From Enterococcus alcedinis (GTDB taxonomy: Bacteria > Bacillota > Bacilli > Lactobacillales > Enterococcaceae): a stretch of DNA of 64,000 bases. The notes under the pieces are model-generated. The model was not told the origin of the DNA, ran no database searches, and was given only the letters and a program-made list of their open reading frames with translations. The translations under genes were made by a program, and so were the position numbers. This document shows, in pieces, positions 10,046 to 20,277 of the stretch (its first letter is position 1; each line of letters starts with the position of its first letter). The stretch lies in contig NZ_BMDT01000013.1 in assembly GCF_014635985.1 (NCBI RefSeq), forward strand, positions 1 through 64,000. The letters run 5' to 3'.

Positions 10046-11631
10046 TTTTTCTTCCTCATTTTCTTTAATATTTTTTTGCCAAAGGGTAAATAAAACCACT
10101 CTCTAATACTAAACACTTTGAAGTAAACTAACGCTGTAAGGAAACTCGCCATACCGATCCCAACACCAATCAAGGTCAGATAAAGAGCAAGTTGTCGATC
10201 GATTACTGTGCCGTAGAAAAAGGTAAACAGGCGGTAGAATAAGCGAATCGATACGGTCATCACACCAATCGAGGCTAACAAACGCCAACCAAAGTGACGC
10301 TGTGTCCAAAACTGATTGATGGCTTTCGTTTCATTTTTGACAAACCAAATGAGTGTACATGAAAGGGCTGCAAGGGTAGCATAACTGGCACCGAGTGTTC
10401 CCATAAAATAAACAAGTAACGGGGTCAACAGAACTTTAACGCCGAAGCCCGCAAACGCGCCTTGATAGGCCGTTCGAAAATGATTACGACTTTGGGCGAT
10501 ACTTTGGTAGCCTTGAACAACAGCCATTAATACGATTGAAAAGACAAAAACACTCAACACTTGATTTCCAGAATCATCTTTAAATAACGTATAGTTGATA
10601 TACGGCATAACCAACGCCAAACCGACAGACGCTGCCAAACCAAGAGCCACGGTTAAGCGCAAATATAATTGACTAGCAAATAAATACGTCGTTGATTTTT
10701 TATTTTTGGCATAATTCGTCAACGTTGGTAAAAAACTCGTGCTTAATGCAAGAGCCACAACCAAGCCTAACTGTACGAGTGGTTGCCCACGGTCAAAGAT
10801 GCCTTTTTCAATGCGCGAAAAGGCAATCGTGCCGCCACCAAAGTGTAACGCATTGACCAAGAAGAATGAATCGATTAACTGTAAAATTAATAGATAGCCA
10901 CTATATAACGAAACCAATCCACCTTCCACTAGAAAACGACGACGAATACCGCTTTTAGGAAATTGCCAAAAGGACTTCTTCCAAAAAGGTAGTCGGGTTT
11001 GCGAATGGCGTTGGTGAGCATAAAACAAAATCGCTACCGCTACCATTCCTCCGATAAAAGACCCGAGCATGGCTACTTCACCGACTTGATAAATCGTCAG
11101 ACTCAACCAATGAAAACCTGCTGCTGCGAGTAAAATCACACCGACACGAACAAATTGTTCGACGACTTGTGACAAGGCAGTCGGCACTAAAATGAGTTGT
11201 CCTTGCAAATGTCCCCGATAGATTGTTAGTGGTGGGATTAATAAGAAAGTAAAAGAAACAACTTGGATACTGCCTTGCAAGGCAACATCGCCCATCAAAA
11301 AAGCAATCGGGTAACTAAAACTAAACAAAATCCCCCACAACACAAGTGAGAGTGCCGAGACAAACGTCGTTAACTGTCCTAAGGTTTCGGTCTCATCTTC
11401 ATCGTTTTTTTCTGCGACATATTTAGATATAAATTGCGGTAAACCTGTTAAAGCCAGTGTCATCGCAATTCCATAAAAAGGATAGACTTGTTGATAGACA
11501 TAAAAACCTTCGTCGCCGACCAGATTTTGCAGGGGCACACGATAAACGGCACTCAATACTTTGGCGATAAAAGATGCCAGCGTCAAAACGATTGCGCCAC
11601 GCATCATTTCTTTCAACTCATATCTAGCCAT
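10042..11631 (-). CDS. MVF/MATE-superfamily lipid flippase-like membrane protein (YabM/SpoVB/MurJ-like)
   Basis: A polytopic membrane protein of 529 residues with about 14 hydrophobic segments. It starts with [20 protein letters not shown], the typical beginning of the polysaccharide-transport branch of the superfamily. Relatives include B. subtilis YabM, SpoVB and YtgP (MurJ), which flip undecaprenyl-linked precursors. Which substrate this one moves cannot be read from sequence. ATG 11631 lies 9 bp after mfd, with AGGAGG inside the mfd end, and its stop overlaps rqcP. Confidence 0.88.
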   Translation of the reverse strand: MARYELKEMMRGAIVLTLASFIAKVLSAVYRVPLQNLVGDEGFYVYQQVYPFYGIAMTLALTGLPQFISKYVAEKNDEDETETLGQLTTFVSALSLVLWGILFSFSYPIAFLMGDVALQGSIQVVSFTFLLIPPLTIYRGHLQGQLILVPTALSQVVEQFVRVGVILLAAAGFHWLSLTIYQVGEVAMLGSFIGGMVAVAILFYAHQRHSQTRLPFWKKSFWQFPKSGIRRRFLVEGGLVSLYSGYLLILQLIDSFFLVNALHFGGGTIAFSRIEKGIFDRGQPLVQLGLVVALALSTSFLPTLTNYAKNKKSTTYLFASQLYLRLTVALGLAASVGLALVMPYINYTLFKDDSGNQVLSVFVFSIVLMAVVQGYQSIAQSRNHFRTAYQGAFAGFGVKVLLTPLLVYFMGTLGASYATLAALSCTLIWFVKNETKAINQFWTQRHFGWRLLASIGVMTVSIRLFYRLFTFFYGTVIDRQLALYLTLIGVGIGMASFLTALVYFKVFSIREWFYLPFGKKILKKMRKKK

Positions 11632-11640
11632 AGACGCCTC

Positions 11641-14600
11641 CTACTCACCTTTTTTTGTCGTTTTTTGCTTCTTGAAACGTTCTTTACGCAAGGCTGCGAC
11701 AAAGGATTGAATTTCATTCAACCAGACCATTGTTTTCATATCGTTTGGAATCGTTAATTTAACATGCATTTGGTCTTTTTCGACACCAAGCGTTGATTTC
11801 AGCTTGGTTTTACTCAATGCCGCAAATAGTTGCTCCATATCGTAAGCTTTCGTACCAGCTTTACTTAAAGTTAAGATCACTTGCTGTCCTTGACGACGAA
11901 TACGTTCCATTAAGCTGCGATCACCATTCATTTTCAATTCGCCGACTGAAAGTAAATGAGCCACTTCACTTGGATATTCACCAAAACGATCGAGTAAATC
12001 ATCTTGTAACTCATCTAAACTGTCGATGGTTTCAAGTTCACGAATTCGTTTATATATCTCAATTTTTTGACGTTCATCTTCAATATAAGTGCCCGGTAAG
12101 TACGCATCCAGTCCAAGATCGATTTCCACCGACGTTTTCTCTGTTTGGGTATTTTTCCCTTGTTTACGCTGAACGGCCTCGGTTAACATTTGTGAATACA
12201 AATCAAAACCGACAGAATCAATGAAACCATGTTGTTGCGCACCCAATAAATTTCCGGCCCCACGGATCGATAAATCACGCATCGCGATTTTGAAACCCGA
12301 TCCTAATTCGGTAAAGTCTTTAATTGCTTGGAGTCGTTTTTCACTGACTTCATTTAAAATCTTTTGTTGCTCATACATGAAGTAAGCATACGCGACACGA
12401 TTGCTTCGTCCGACACGTCCACGTAATTGATACAACGTCGATAAGCCCATGTAATCCGCATTTTCAACAAATAACGTGTTGGCATTCGGAATATCAACGC
12501 CTGTTTCAATAATCGTTGTTGAAACAAGCACATCGTATTGCCCTTCGATGAAATCAAACAAGGTATTTTCCAGTTGAATTTCTGACATTTGTCCGTGAGC
12601 ATACGCAATTCGCGCTTCAGGGACAAGCGCTTCGAGTTCGGCTACTTTTTGCTCAATCGTTGCGACACGATTGTATAAATAAAAGACTTGTCCATCACGA
12701 GCCATTTCGCGTAAGATTGCTTCTCGAATCGCACCTGGATTGGTTTCCATGACGTACGTTTGAATCGGGTAACGGTTTTGTGGTGGTGTCTCAATGACTG
12801 ACAAATCACGTACACCTAGCATTGACATATGCAGTGTTCGTGGAATCGGTGTCGCTGTTAATGTTAGAACATCAACTTCTGAACGCAATTGTTTCAAACG
12901 CTCTTTGTGCTTCACGCCAAAACGTTGCTCTTCATCGACAATTAATAAGCCAAGGTCAGCAAATTTAATATCTTTTGATAGTAAGCGATGGGTGCCGACA
13001 ATAATATCGACTTGCCCTTTACGTAATTTCTCTAACGTTTCTTCTTGTTGTTTTTTCGTACGGAAACGACTTAAAACGGCCACCTCAACAGGGAATCCTT
13101 CAAAACGGCTGAGCATCGTTTCATAATGCTGTTGCGCTAAAATCGTCGTTGGCACTAAAAATGCGACTTGTTTGCCGTCTTTAATTGCTTTAAAAGCGGC
13201 ACGTAATGCTACTTCTGTCTTACCAAAACCAACGTCACCGACTAATAAACGATCCATTGGCTTTGGTTTTTCCATATCACGCTTAATTTCACTCGTACTA
13301 CGTAACTGATCATCCGTTTCACTATATGGAAACGAATCTTCAAATTCCTTTTGGTAGCCGTCGTCTGGTCCAAAAGCATAGCCTCGTTCCGCCTCACGTT
13401 TAGCATAGAGTTGAATCAAGTCATCGGCAATGTCTTCAATCTTAGTCGCAACTTTGCGTTTGGTTTTAGCCCATTCATTACCGCCAAGCTTATTGACTTT
13501 TGGTTGTTTCGATTCTGACGCCACGTATTTTTGGACTAAGTTTAACTGGGTAACTGGAATAAAGAGTTTATCTTCATTTTGATATAAAATCGTAATGTAA
13601 TCTTGGTGTACACCATCAATTGCGATGGTTTCCATTCCCAAGTATTTACCGATTCCGTGATTGACGTGAACGACGTAATCGCCGACTTTTAATTCGTTGT
13701 AGCTTTTTAGACGCTCGGCATTCGAAATCGTTTGGCGTCGCGCGCGTTTGCGTGAGACTTTTTGGAAGATCTCTTTTTCAGTAACCACGACAAGATGGTC
13801 TTGTTGTAACTCAAAACCATTTTGCAACGCACCATGAATGATTTGCGTACGCCCTGTGAAAATACGATCGGTCGTTGTTTCAACAGCATATATTTGGTGC
13901 TCACGAAATTCTGCTTCTAGTCGCTTGCCACGTTCATGATCGCCTACAATAAAGACGACGGTTTGCTGTTGTTTTTCCCAACGATCGACTTCCGTTTTCA
14001 GTAAGCCCATTTGGCCGAAAAACTGTTGCATTGGACGGTATTGAAAATTATGAATTGCCTGGAACCGTAAATTCCCCATCCCTTTTTGAAAGACAGAAAA
14101 ATAACTCGTTGGAAATTCAATTTGACTTAACAACTGATGCACATCGCCACCAAAAACTTGTTCTGAAAAAACACGCAAGTCGGCGATTTTTTGCGTATGC
14201 CACTCTGCTTCTTCCCGTTGAATCTCGCGAGTCGTTTCTAGAATTCGTGGATAGTCATCAATCATCACCAACGTTTCGGATGGAAAGAAATCAATAATCG
14301 TCCGCTTCTCACGATACAGAAGGTCTGTGTAAAAGACCGCCTCATCACCAGCAATTCCTTCTTGCCACTGTGTTCGTAATTGACCAAAGTAATCTTCTAA
14401 TAGCTGACGATCATCGACATCTTTGGTAACCGCTAAACGCTTGCTTAATAACTCTTCTAATTTTTCACAGGCATCAAGAAAATTGACATCCGAAAAGACT
14501 AAGTCAGAAGTCGGTGAAAGAAAAACTTCTTCTAATTTTTCTAACGAACGTTGCGTTTCGACATCAAAAGAACGCAATGAATCAATCTCTGTATCAAACA

Positions 14601-15177
14601 ATTCCACACGTACAGGATTTTCCATATCAAGCGGATAAATGTCAATAATGCTACCACGTAAACTAAATTCACCTGGCTTTCCAATCATCCCTTGTCGCTC
14701 ATATCCCATAAAAACAAGCTGTTGCGCGATGGTTTCGAGTGTCACTTCTCCACCGATTTTCCAATGCAACTGATGTTCTTTCCATGTTTCTTTGCTTGGT
14801 AAAAATTTACGCATGCCGGCGGTTGGAACGACATAAATACCTGGACGTCCCGAAGTGATGGCATTTAACGTCTCGACTCTTTCCGCTCGAGCTTCCGGCG
14901 AGGCAAAAGCCATCTCCGCTGAAATCACTTCATCCACTGGAAAGACATAAACGTCTTCTTCAAAATTCCGCAAATCTTCTGCTAATTGATTCGCGTAAAA
15001 CAAATTAGCCGTCAATACAAGAATGGGCTGTTTTAATGTTTGGTAAGCACCTAAGATCGCCAATGTTTTTGCAGAACCCGACAGTCCTGTCAGCAATTGT
15101 CTTGGTGTTTTTTCTTTTAATTTGATTTGCCACTCATTAAAGAGGGCGCCTTGATTCACTAAATCAATAATATTCAT
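11641..15177 (-). CDS. mfd: Transcription-repair coupling factor
   Basis: DNA translocase that removes stalled RNA polymerase and recruits UvrA. The length of 1178 residues is normal. The order is an N-terminal UvrB-like region, the RNA-polymerase interaction domain (YVVHVNHGIGKYLGMETI, about 495-512), a RecG-like helicase core with Walker A GDVGFGKT near 643-650 and the DEEQRFGV box near 746, TATPIPRT, and a C-terminal D7 domain. ATG 15177 follows GAAGGAG, 14 bp after the pth stop. It is intact. Confidence 0.97.
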   Translation of the reverse strand: MNIIDLVNQGALFNEWQIKLKEKTPRQLLTGLSGSAKTLAILGAYQTLKQPILVLTANLFYANQLAEDLRNFEEDVYVFPVDEVISAEMAFASPEARAERVETLNAITSGRPGIYVVPTAGMRKFLPSKETWKEHQLHWKIGGEVTLETIAQQLVFMGYERQGMIGKPGEFSLRGSIIDIYPLDMENPVRVELFDTEIDSLRSFDVETQRSLEKLEEVFLSPTSDLVFSDVNFLDACEKLEELLSKRLAVTKDVDDRQLLEDYFGQLRTQWQEGIAGDEAVFYTDLLYREKRTIIDFFPSETLVMIDDYPRILETTREIQREEAEWHTQKIADLRVFSEQVFGGDVHQLLSQIEFPTSYFSVFQKGMGNLRFQAIHNFQYRPMQQFFGQMGLLKTEVDRWEKQQQTVVFIVGDHERGKRLEAEFREHQIYAVETTTDRIFTGRTQIIHGALQNGFELQQDHLVVVTEKEIFQKVSRKRARRQTISNAERLKSYNELKVGDYVVHVNHGIGKYLGMETIAIDGVHQDYITILYQNEDKLFIPVTQLNLVQKYVASESKQPKVNKLGGNEWAKTKRKVATKIEDIADDLIQLYAKREAERGYAFGPDDGYQKEFEDSFPYSETDDQLRSTSEIKRDMEKPKPMDRLLVGDVGFGKTEVALRAAFKAIKDGKQVAFLVPTTILAQQHYETMLSRFEGFPVEVAVLSRFRTKKQQEETLEKLRKGQVDIIVGTHRLLSKDIKFADLGLLIVDEEQRFGVKHKERLKQLRSEVDVLTLTATPIPRTLHMSMLGVRDLSVIETPPQNRYPIQTYVMETNPGAIREAILREMARDGQVFYLYNRVATIEQKVAELEALVPEARIAYAHGQMSEIQLENTLFDFIEGQYDVLVSTTIIETGVDIPNANTLFVENADYMGLSTLYQLRGRVGRSNRVAYAYFMYEQQKILNEVSEKRLQAIKDFTELGSGFKIAMRDLSIRGAGNLLGAQQHGFIDSVGFDLYSQMLTEAVQRKQGKNTQTEKTSVEIDLGLDAYLPGTYIEDERQKIEIYKRIRELETIDSLDELQDDLLDRFGEYPSEVAHLLSVGELKMNGDRSLMERIRRQGQQVILTLSKAGTKAYDMEQLFAALSKTKLKSTLGVEKDQMHVKLTIPNDMKTMVWLNEIQSFVAALRKERFKKQKTTKKGE

Positions 15178-15191
15178 GGACTACTCCTTCT

Positions 15192-15752
15192 TTAATTAAA
15201 ACGATTCATCGTTCCAATGAAGTCTTGTTTTTCTAAAAAATCTTGACTCGCTTTAAACGCTAAATCTAAACTATCCTCAATATGTGGCATTTCTTCCTTA
15301 CTAAAAGGACTCAACACATGTTGCACAACACTTTGCCCTTTACGCGGACGGTCAATCCCAATTTTAATGCGATAAAATTCTTGCGTACCTAAATGCGCAA
15401 TCAAACTCTTCATGCCGTTATGCCCACCTGCGCTCCCTTTTTGACGCAAACGAATTTTGCCTAATGCTAAATCCAAATCATCATAAATCACCACAAGCTC
15501 TTCTGGATATATACCTAAATAAGTCATCAATGGTCCCACTGAACGACCCGATTCATTCATATATGTTAACGGTTTAACTAAAACGATTTTTTCGCCATTC
15601 AAAAAAAACGTCGCAACTTCTGCTTCGAACGGATTTTTTTGAAACGTTGCATTGTGTGCACGGGCTAACTCGTCAACAACCATGAAGCCCACATTGTGTT
15701 TTGTTTTTTCATATTTTTTGCCAGGATTCCCTAGTCCAACAATCATTTTCAT
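15192..15752 (-). CDS. pth: Peptidyl-tRNA hydrolase
   Basis: Recycles tRNA from prematurely released peptidyl-tRNA. The 186-residue size fits Pth. The motifs are IVGLGNPGKKYEKTKHNVGF (with the catalytic histidine in HNVGF), PLTYMNESG, YDDLDL and GSAGGHNGMKS. I chose ATG 15752 (MKMIVGLG): GGAG lies 11 nt upstream, whereas the ATG two codons further upstream would be too close to it. It opens the pth-mfd-yabM-rqcP-divIC operon. Confidence 0.96.
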   Translation of the reverse strand: MKMIVGLGNPGKKYEKTKHNVGFMVVDELARAHNATFQKNPFEAEVATFFLNGEKIVLVKPLTYMNESGRSVGPLMTYLGIYPEELVVIYDDLDLALGKIRLRQKGSAGGHNGMKSLIAHLGTQEFYRIKIGIDRPRKGQSVVQHVLSPFSKEEMPHIEDSLDLAFKASQDFLEKQDFIGTMNRFN

Positions 15753-15884
15753 TGTATACATTTCTCCATTATCTATTTTAAAGAACAAACACGCAAAAAG
15801 ATTGAGCATGGAAAAAGATTTCGTCTTTTTCACATTCTCAATGGGTGTTCGTTTACTTAATATGCTATTTTTTAAACTTATTTT

Positions 15885-15893
15885 ATTATAACA
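15885..15893 (-). promoter_or_regulatory. Extended -10 promoter of the pth-mfd operon
   Basis: Minus strand TGTTATAAT, an extended -10 box with a perfect TATAAT, about 130 bp upstream of pth. The -35 region is weak. Confidence 0.5.
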
Positions 15894-15946
15894 CAAGCCT
15901 TGTATTTGTCTTCATTGGTCTTCCTAGATTTCAAAAATCTTTAAAA

Positions 15947-15961
15947 TTGGAACGTTTTCAA
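15947..15961 (+). promoter_or_regulatory. Degenerate cre-like site upstream of ldh
   Basis: TTGGAACGTTTTCAA is an imperfect palindrome around a central CG. Its right half fits the CcpA cre consensus, and its left half is one base short. It sits about 95 bp before ldh, whose homologues are often CcpA-controlled. Weak evidence. Confidence 0.25.
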
Positions 15962-16055
15962 TTAATTTTGGAATTCTATTATTTTTGCATGACAATATTT
16001 TATTAAAATGGTAACCTATCCTTGTCAATACAAATAAGGAAAGTTGGTGCTCCAC

Positions 16056-17048
16056 ATGTCTACACAATCAAATAAAAAAGATAATCAAAAGATCATATTA
16101 GTTGGTGATGGTGCCGTTGGATCCAGTTATGCTTTTGCTTTAGTGACCCAAAACATTGCACAAGAAATCGGTATTATTGATATCGATCGCGCAAAAACAG
16201 AAGGCGATGCAAAGGATTTATCACATGCCTTAGCCTTTACTTCGCCGAAAAAAATCTACGCTGCGGATTATGCGGATGCACATGACGCCGATATTGTAGT
16301 CATTACGGCTGGGGCTGCTCAAAAACCTGGAGAAACACGACGCGATTTGGTTCATAAAAACTTACTCATTAACCGTTCAATTGTCACTCAAATTGTCGCT
16401 TCTGGTTTTAAAGGTATTTTCTTAGTGGCAGCGAATCCGGTGGATATTTTAACTTACTCGACTTGGAAATTTTCAGGTTTCCCAAAAGAACGCGTGATTG
16501 GCTCTGGAACTTCGCTTGATTCGGCTCGTTTCCGTCAGGCGTTAGCGGAACTGGTTGAAGTTGATGCCCGAGATGTTCAAGCATATATTTTAGGTGAACA
16601 TGGCGATTCTCAATTCCCTGTTTGGTCACATGCCAACATTGCTGGATTAACGATTTACGATTGGGTCATGAAACACCCTGAAATTGACGAAGAAGCAATG
16701 GTCAATTTATCCTTTAACGTCCGGGACGCGGCTTACGATATTATCAAGAAAAAAGGGGCGACTTTTTACGGGATTGCTGTTTCGTTAACGCGTATCACCC
16801 AAGCAATTCTCGACAATGAAAATGCCATTCTACCACTTTCTGTCTACTTAGATGGGGAATACGGACTGAGCGATGTCTACATCGGTTCTCCTGCCATCAT
16901 CAATGCACAAGGAATCAAACAAGTCATCGAAATCCCATTAAATGATAGCGAACAAAATAAAATGGCCACTTCTGCTAAACAACTGCAAGAGATTTTAGAT
17001 TCCGCCTTCAAAGAGTTGGCCGAATTCGATGCAGCGAGCGAAAAATAA
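16056..17048 (+). CDS. ldh: L-lactate dehydrogenase
   Basis: Reduces pyruvate to L-lactate with NADH, the main fermentative NAD-recycling step in lactic acid bacteria. The product is about 330 residues. The Rossmann motif is [14 protein letters not shown], substrate residues lie in [18 protein letters not shown] and [15 protein letters not shown], and the catalytic histidine is in [14 protein letters not shown] chose ATG 16056; GTG at 16047 and TTG at 16044 are in frame and nearer to the AAGGAAAG site, so the start could be three or four codons earlier. It is divergent from the pth operon. Confidence 0.95.
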   Translation: MSTQSNKKDNQKIILVGDGAVGSSYAFALVTQNIAQEIGIIDIDRAKTEGDAKDLSHALAFTSPKKIYAADYADAHDADIVVITAGAAQKPGETRRDLVHKNLLINRSIVTQIVASGFKGIFLVAANPVDILTYSTWKFSGFPKERVIGSGTSLDSARFRQALAELVEVDARDVQAYILGEHGDSQFPVWSHANIAGLTIYDWVMKHPEIDEEAMVNLSFNVRDAAYDIIKKKGATFYGIAVSLTRITQAILDNENAILPLSVYLDGEYGLSDVYIGSPAIINAQGIKQVIEIPLNDSEQNKMATSAKQLQEILDSAFKELAEFDAASEK

Positions 17049-17132
17049 TAGAACATAAAAGAATAGACTTAGGAATTTCGCGACTCTTTCTTTGAGTTTT
17101 CCTAAAGTTCTCACATAAATGAAGCCTCTCAA

Positions 17133-17161
17133 TTTCACTTTGGATAGGACTATGCTAGAAT
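17133..17161 (+). promoter_or_regulatory. Promoter of the L,D-transpeptidase gene
   Basis: An extended -10 TGCTAGAAT (17153-17161) lies 17 bp from a weak -35 TTTCAC (17133-17138), about 40 bp before the gene. Confidence 0.5.
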
Positions 17162-17203
17162 GGGGCGCGTAACTACAATAAATTTAATGGAGCTGATCAC
17201 CAC

Positions 17204-18631
17204 ATGCCACGTTCTGATCGTCGTTCAGATAACCGCAAAACGGAAAATAAAATAAACAAAAAAGGAATCATCGCTGGAGTCATTCTCGGCGTGCTACTAC
17301 TTGGTGCAGGCGGCTATACCGTCCAAAGCCAAACTTATAAAGAACGTTTCCTACCAAAAACCTTTATTGGTGACCTCGATGTCAGCCAATTATCCGTCAA
17401 AGAAGCCAATGAAAAACTCGTTCAAGCACAAAGCGATCTTTCTTTTGTCATCGAAGCGGATGGAAAAGAATGGAAGAGCTTCAAAAAAACCGAGCTCGGT
17501 CTTGAATCAAATTTTGAAACGGAACTAGAAGCCTTACAAAAAAAGCAAAATCCTTGGAAATGGGGCGTGCAATACGTCGCTGGTCCAACGAATTTAAAAC
17601 TAGCTCCTAGTGCGTTTAACGAAGAGACCTTAAATGAACAAACAGCAAAACTTGAAACAGAGTTGGTTGCTTGGAATAAAGAACGGACACAAACAAAGAA
17701 CGCGACACTTGAAAGAAAAGAAAGCGGCTTTGAAATTGTTCCGGAAGTCCAAGGAGATAACGTTGATACGAAAAAAGTAATTGAAGATCTTCAAAATCAA
17801 TTGCTAAACGGTGCCTCAAACATTGAATTAACAGATTTCATCGTCAAACCAAGCGTGAAATCGGACGATCCAAAACTAACCCAAGAACTTGAATCGATTA
17901 ATAAAATCGCACAAGTCGAAGCAACGTATGTGATTAATGGCAACTCTTTCCAAATTCCATCTGAAAAAATTAATGAGTGGATCATCTATCAAGATGGCAA
18001 AGTTTCACTGAATCGGGAACTTGTTCATGCGTATGTGACACAATTAGGAGTCGACTACAATACGAGTACGAATCCATCGACTTTTGTCAGTACGAAACGC
18101 GGCGAAGTCAGTGTACCAGCTGGTTCATTAAGCTGGACCATTGCGACTGAAACTGAAACAGATGAACTGATCGCAAGCATTTTGGCTGGAGAATCATTCA
18201 GCCGTTCACCAATTGCCCAAGGAAGTGCCAACTCGGGTAGCCCGCTCTTTGGTAATACTTATATCGAGATTGATCTGATTAATCAACATATGTGGTACTA
18301 CAAAGATGGCCAATTATTACTGGATACACCGGTTGTGACAGGGAAACCTTCAACACCGACTCCTGCAGGTGTTTTCTATGCATGGAACAAAGCACTTGAT
18401 GAAACATTACGCGGAACCAATGATGACGGTTCGAAATATGCGGAACCCGTTGATTACTGGGTACCGATTGATTGGACAGGCGTCGGTATTCATGATTCCG
18501 ATTGGCAACCAGCTTACGGTGGCGAATTATGGAAAACGGTTGGCTCACACGGCTGTATCAATACCCCACCAAATGTCATGAAACAACTGTATGGCATGAT
18601 TGACGTTGGTGTACCGGTGTTAGTTTTTTAA
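17204..18631 (+). CDS. L,D-transpeptidase (YkuD domain), membrane-anchored
   Basis: Forms 3-3 peptidoglycan cross-links, a reaction not blocked by most penicillins. The 475-residue protein has a basic N terminus, one membrane helix (about 28-46, GIIAGVILGVLLLGAGGY), a substrate-binding-like region with two peptidoglycan-binding-type segments (about 55-330), and a C-terminal YkuD domain. The active site is the SHGCINTP motif, with catalytic Cys near residue 451 and an upstream His in GVGIHDSDW. Layout and length resemble Ldt(fm) of Enterococcus faecium. ATG follows GGAG at a 12-nt spacing, and a strong terminator follows. It stands alone as a transcription unit. Confidence 0.92.
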   Translation: MPRSDRRSDNRKTENKINKKGIIAGVILGVLLLGAGGYTVQSQTYKERFLPKTFIGDLDVSQLSVKEANEKLVQAQSDLSFVIEADGKEWKSFKKTELGLESNFETELEALQKKQNPWKWGVQYVAGPTNLKLAPSAFNEETLNEQTAKLETELVAWNKERTQTKNATLERKESGFEIVPEVQGDNVDTKKVIEDLQNQLLNGASNIELTDFIVKPSVKSDDPKLTQELESINKIAQVEATYVINGNSFQIPSEKINEWIIYQDGKVSLNRELVHAYVTQLGVDYNTSTNPSTFVSTKRGEVSVPAGSLSWTIATETETDELIASILAGESFSRSPIAQGSANSGSPLFGNTYIEIDLINQHMWYYKDGQLLLDTPVVTGKPSTPTPAGVFYAWNKALDETLRGTNDDGSKYAEPVDYWVPIDWTGVGIHDSDWQPAYGGELWKTVGSHGCINTPPNVMKQLYGMIDVGVPVLVF

Positions 18632-18659
18632 ACATTACAAATCAATAGCGAATTTTTCA

Positions 18660-18700
18660 GAATCGGCAGAGGATTATTTTCCTCTATCGGTTCTTTTTTT
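18660..18700 (+). terminator. Terminator of the L,D-transpeptidase gene
   Basis: A 14-pair stem (GAATCGGCAGAGGA with TCCTCTATCGGTTC, one mismatch and two wobbles) is followed by TTTTTTT, 28 bp past the stop. Confidence 0.85.
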
Positions 18701-18722
18701 CATTAAAATCCCCTTCACCTAC

Positions 18723-18842
18723 GAGAATTCATTGGTTTTAGGAGTCCGTGAGACCGTTTCAAACGGAAAGCTAGTTGCTAAAGCATCCAGCTTCCGTAAT
18801 TCACATCGAATCTTTTGACACGGCTCCGTACCAATGATTCTC
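18723..18842. repeat. Single large imperfect palindrome (D) between convergent genes
   Basis: Outer arms GAGAATTCATTGGT..GGAGTCCGTG (18723-18750) and CACGGCTCCGTACCAATGATTCTC (18819-18842, given here without spaces only as a span) are near-complementary. An inner stem pairs ACGGAAAGCT with AGCTTCCGT. It has the size and shape of repeats A-C but a different sequence, and no second copy was seen in the window. Confidence 0.55.
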
Positions 18843-18883
18843 TTCGGTTCACTAATATTTATCACGTCACTGCTTTTTCTAGA

Positions 18884-18923
18884 TAAAAACGCCCACCAAA
18901 AACTGTGTCGTTCTTGGTGGGCG
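18884..18923 (-). terminator. Terminator of yebC
   Basis: Perfect 10-bp stem CGCCCACCAA/TTGGTGGGCG with a 14-nt loop, followed on the minus strand by TTTTTAT, 9 bp past the yebC stop. Confidence 0.85.
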
Positions 18924-18932
18924 CTGTATGTT

Positions 18933-19658
18933 TTATGCTTCTTCGACAGATGTGTAAACTTCTGTCACGTCGTCATCGTCTTCTAGTTTCTCGATTAATC
19001 CTTCAAGTTGGGCTTGTTGGGCTTCGTCGAGTGCGGTTGTAGTTTGAGGTATCATCGTTAATTCTGCTTGAGCTAAGGTAAATTCTTGCTCCAAGGCGTC
19101 ACGGGCAGCAACAAAATCTTCTGCTGCGGTATAAATCTCAAAGACTTCTGGTGAGGTAATTAAGTCTTCACCACCGACTTCAAGGACTTTCTCAAAGAAG
19201 TCATCTTCACTAATCGCTAAACCTTCACGCTCAACCGCTAAATAACCTTTACGGTCGAACATATAATTCACCGAACCCGTTTCACCTAGATTCCCACCAT
19301 TTTTGTTAAAAGCGACGCGAATATTGGTTGCCGTTCGGTTGCGGTTGTCTGTCAACGTTTCAACTAGAACAGCCACACCACCTGGACCATAACCTTCGTA
19401 CGTTACTTCTGCATAATTCGCACCGTCTGCGGAGCTCGTTGCTTTTTTGATTGCGCGATCGATGTTGTCTTTTGGCATATTCGCCGCACGTGCCTTATCA
19501 ATCACTAAACGTAAGCTTGGGTTGGATGAAATATCATCGCCCCCGTTTTTTGCGGCAATAAAAATTTCACGCGATAACTTTTGGAATATTTTTCCACGTT
19601 TTGCATCTTGCGCATTTTTTCTTCCCTGAATATTCTTCCACTTACTATGACCTGCCAT
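18933..19658 (-). CDS. yebC: YebC/TACO1-family protein
   Basis: The 241-residue protein starts with [20 protein letters not shown], the family hallmark, and has the usual [21 protein letters not shown] segment. Members were long annotated as transcriptional regulators. More recent work links the family to translation of proline-rich stretches, so the name says little about the mechanism. It is 12 bp downstream of the VanZ-like gene on the same strand, and a strong terminator follows. Confidence 0.95.
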   Translation of the reverse strand: MAGHSKWKNIQGRKNAQDAKRGKIFQKLSREIFIAAKNGGDDISSNPSLRLVIDKARAANMPKDNIDRAIKKATSSADGANYAEVTYEGYGPGGVAVLVETLTDNRNRTATNIRVAFNKNGGNLGETGSVNYMFDRKGYLAVEREGLAISEDDFFEKVLEVGGEDLITSPEVFEIYTAAEDFVAARDALEQEFTLAQAELTMIPQTTTALDEAQQAQLEGLIEKLEDDDDVTEVYTSVEEA

Positions 19659-19670
19659 AAAAAATACCTC

Positions 19671-20177
19671 CTATATAATCCGTTTGTTTTTAATCCCTAA
19701 AATCAGCCAGCATAATACAATGCCTGTGAACGCCCCAGCTGCATCCAGTGCCACGTCTTGAAAAAGTGGGCTACGACCACCTGTTAACATTTGATGAAAC
19801 TCGTCAAGTGCCGCATAGCCTGTTGCTGAAAGCCAAGCAAAAATAGCTGTTAACGCATATTGTTTGATCCTCGGATTCAATCCTAAGAAAAAACTACTAC
19901 CTAAAATAAAATACGTACCAAAGTGCGCCCCTTTGCGTATGAAAAATTCAACAAATGCAAAGTAACCACTTTTAGCAATACTCACTTCACTTCCTGCGTA
20001 TGAAAAGGAAATCTGACTGAGTAGCTCTTTGAATGGTTCATTTTTAAGTAATTGCGATAGAAAACCGATTTGTGATTGTTGTTCATATGTTTGTGATGAG
20101 CTGTAAAATAAAATCGCCATCATTAAAAAACCGATGAATAAATAGAAATTACCATTTTTTCGATGTTTTTGAATCAT
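19671..20177 (-). CDS. VanZ-family membrane protein
   Basis: Small integral membrane protein (168 residues, about four hydrophobic segments) with the two VanZ signature regions FFIRKGAHFGTYFILG and DEFHQMLTGGRSPLFQDV. VanZ itself gives low-level teicoplanin resistance, but most family members are chromosomal genes of unknown function, and there is no van cluster here. ATG 20177 has a GAGGTGATC site. It is probably cotranscribed with yebC (12-bp gap). Confidence 0.88.
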   Translation of the reverse strand: MIQKHRKNGNFYLFIGFLMMAILFYSSSQTYEQQSQIGFLSQLLKNEPFKELLSQISFSYAGSEVSIAKSGYFAFVEFFIRKGAHFGTYFILGSSFFLGLNPRIKQYALTAIFAWLSATGYAALDEFHQMLTGGRSPLFQDVALDAAGAFTGIVLCWLILGIKNKRII

Positions 20178-20231
20178 CCGATCACCTCAAACTTATCTTA
20201 GCATTTTTCCGTCTAAAAGGCACCCACACGT

Positions 20232-20265
20232 CAAAAAAAGAGTCATGATTTCCCATCACAACTCT
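20232..20265 (-). terminator. Terminator of the 113-residue protein gene
   Basis: Minus strand: 11-bp stem AGAGTTGTGAT/ATCATGACTCT (two wobbles) with a 5-nt loop, followed by TTTTTTT, 13 bp past the stop. Confidence 0.8.
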
Positions 20266-20277
20266 AATCGTTTCGAC

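Noticed and set aside
11793..12224. 143-residue plus-strand frame within mfd
   Set aside because: Shadow of the conserved mfd coding sequence, without start signals.
17049..17120. Terminator after ldh
   Set aside because: Arms ACTTAGGAA and TTCCTAAAGT can pair, but the loop is long and no T-tract follows, so it was not called.
19671..20177. VanZ as a glycopeptide-resistance gene
   Set aside because: Only family membership. No vanHAX, vanRS or vanY nearby, and chromosomal VanZ-like genes are common.
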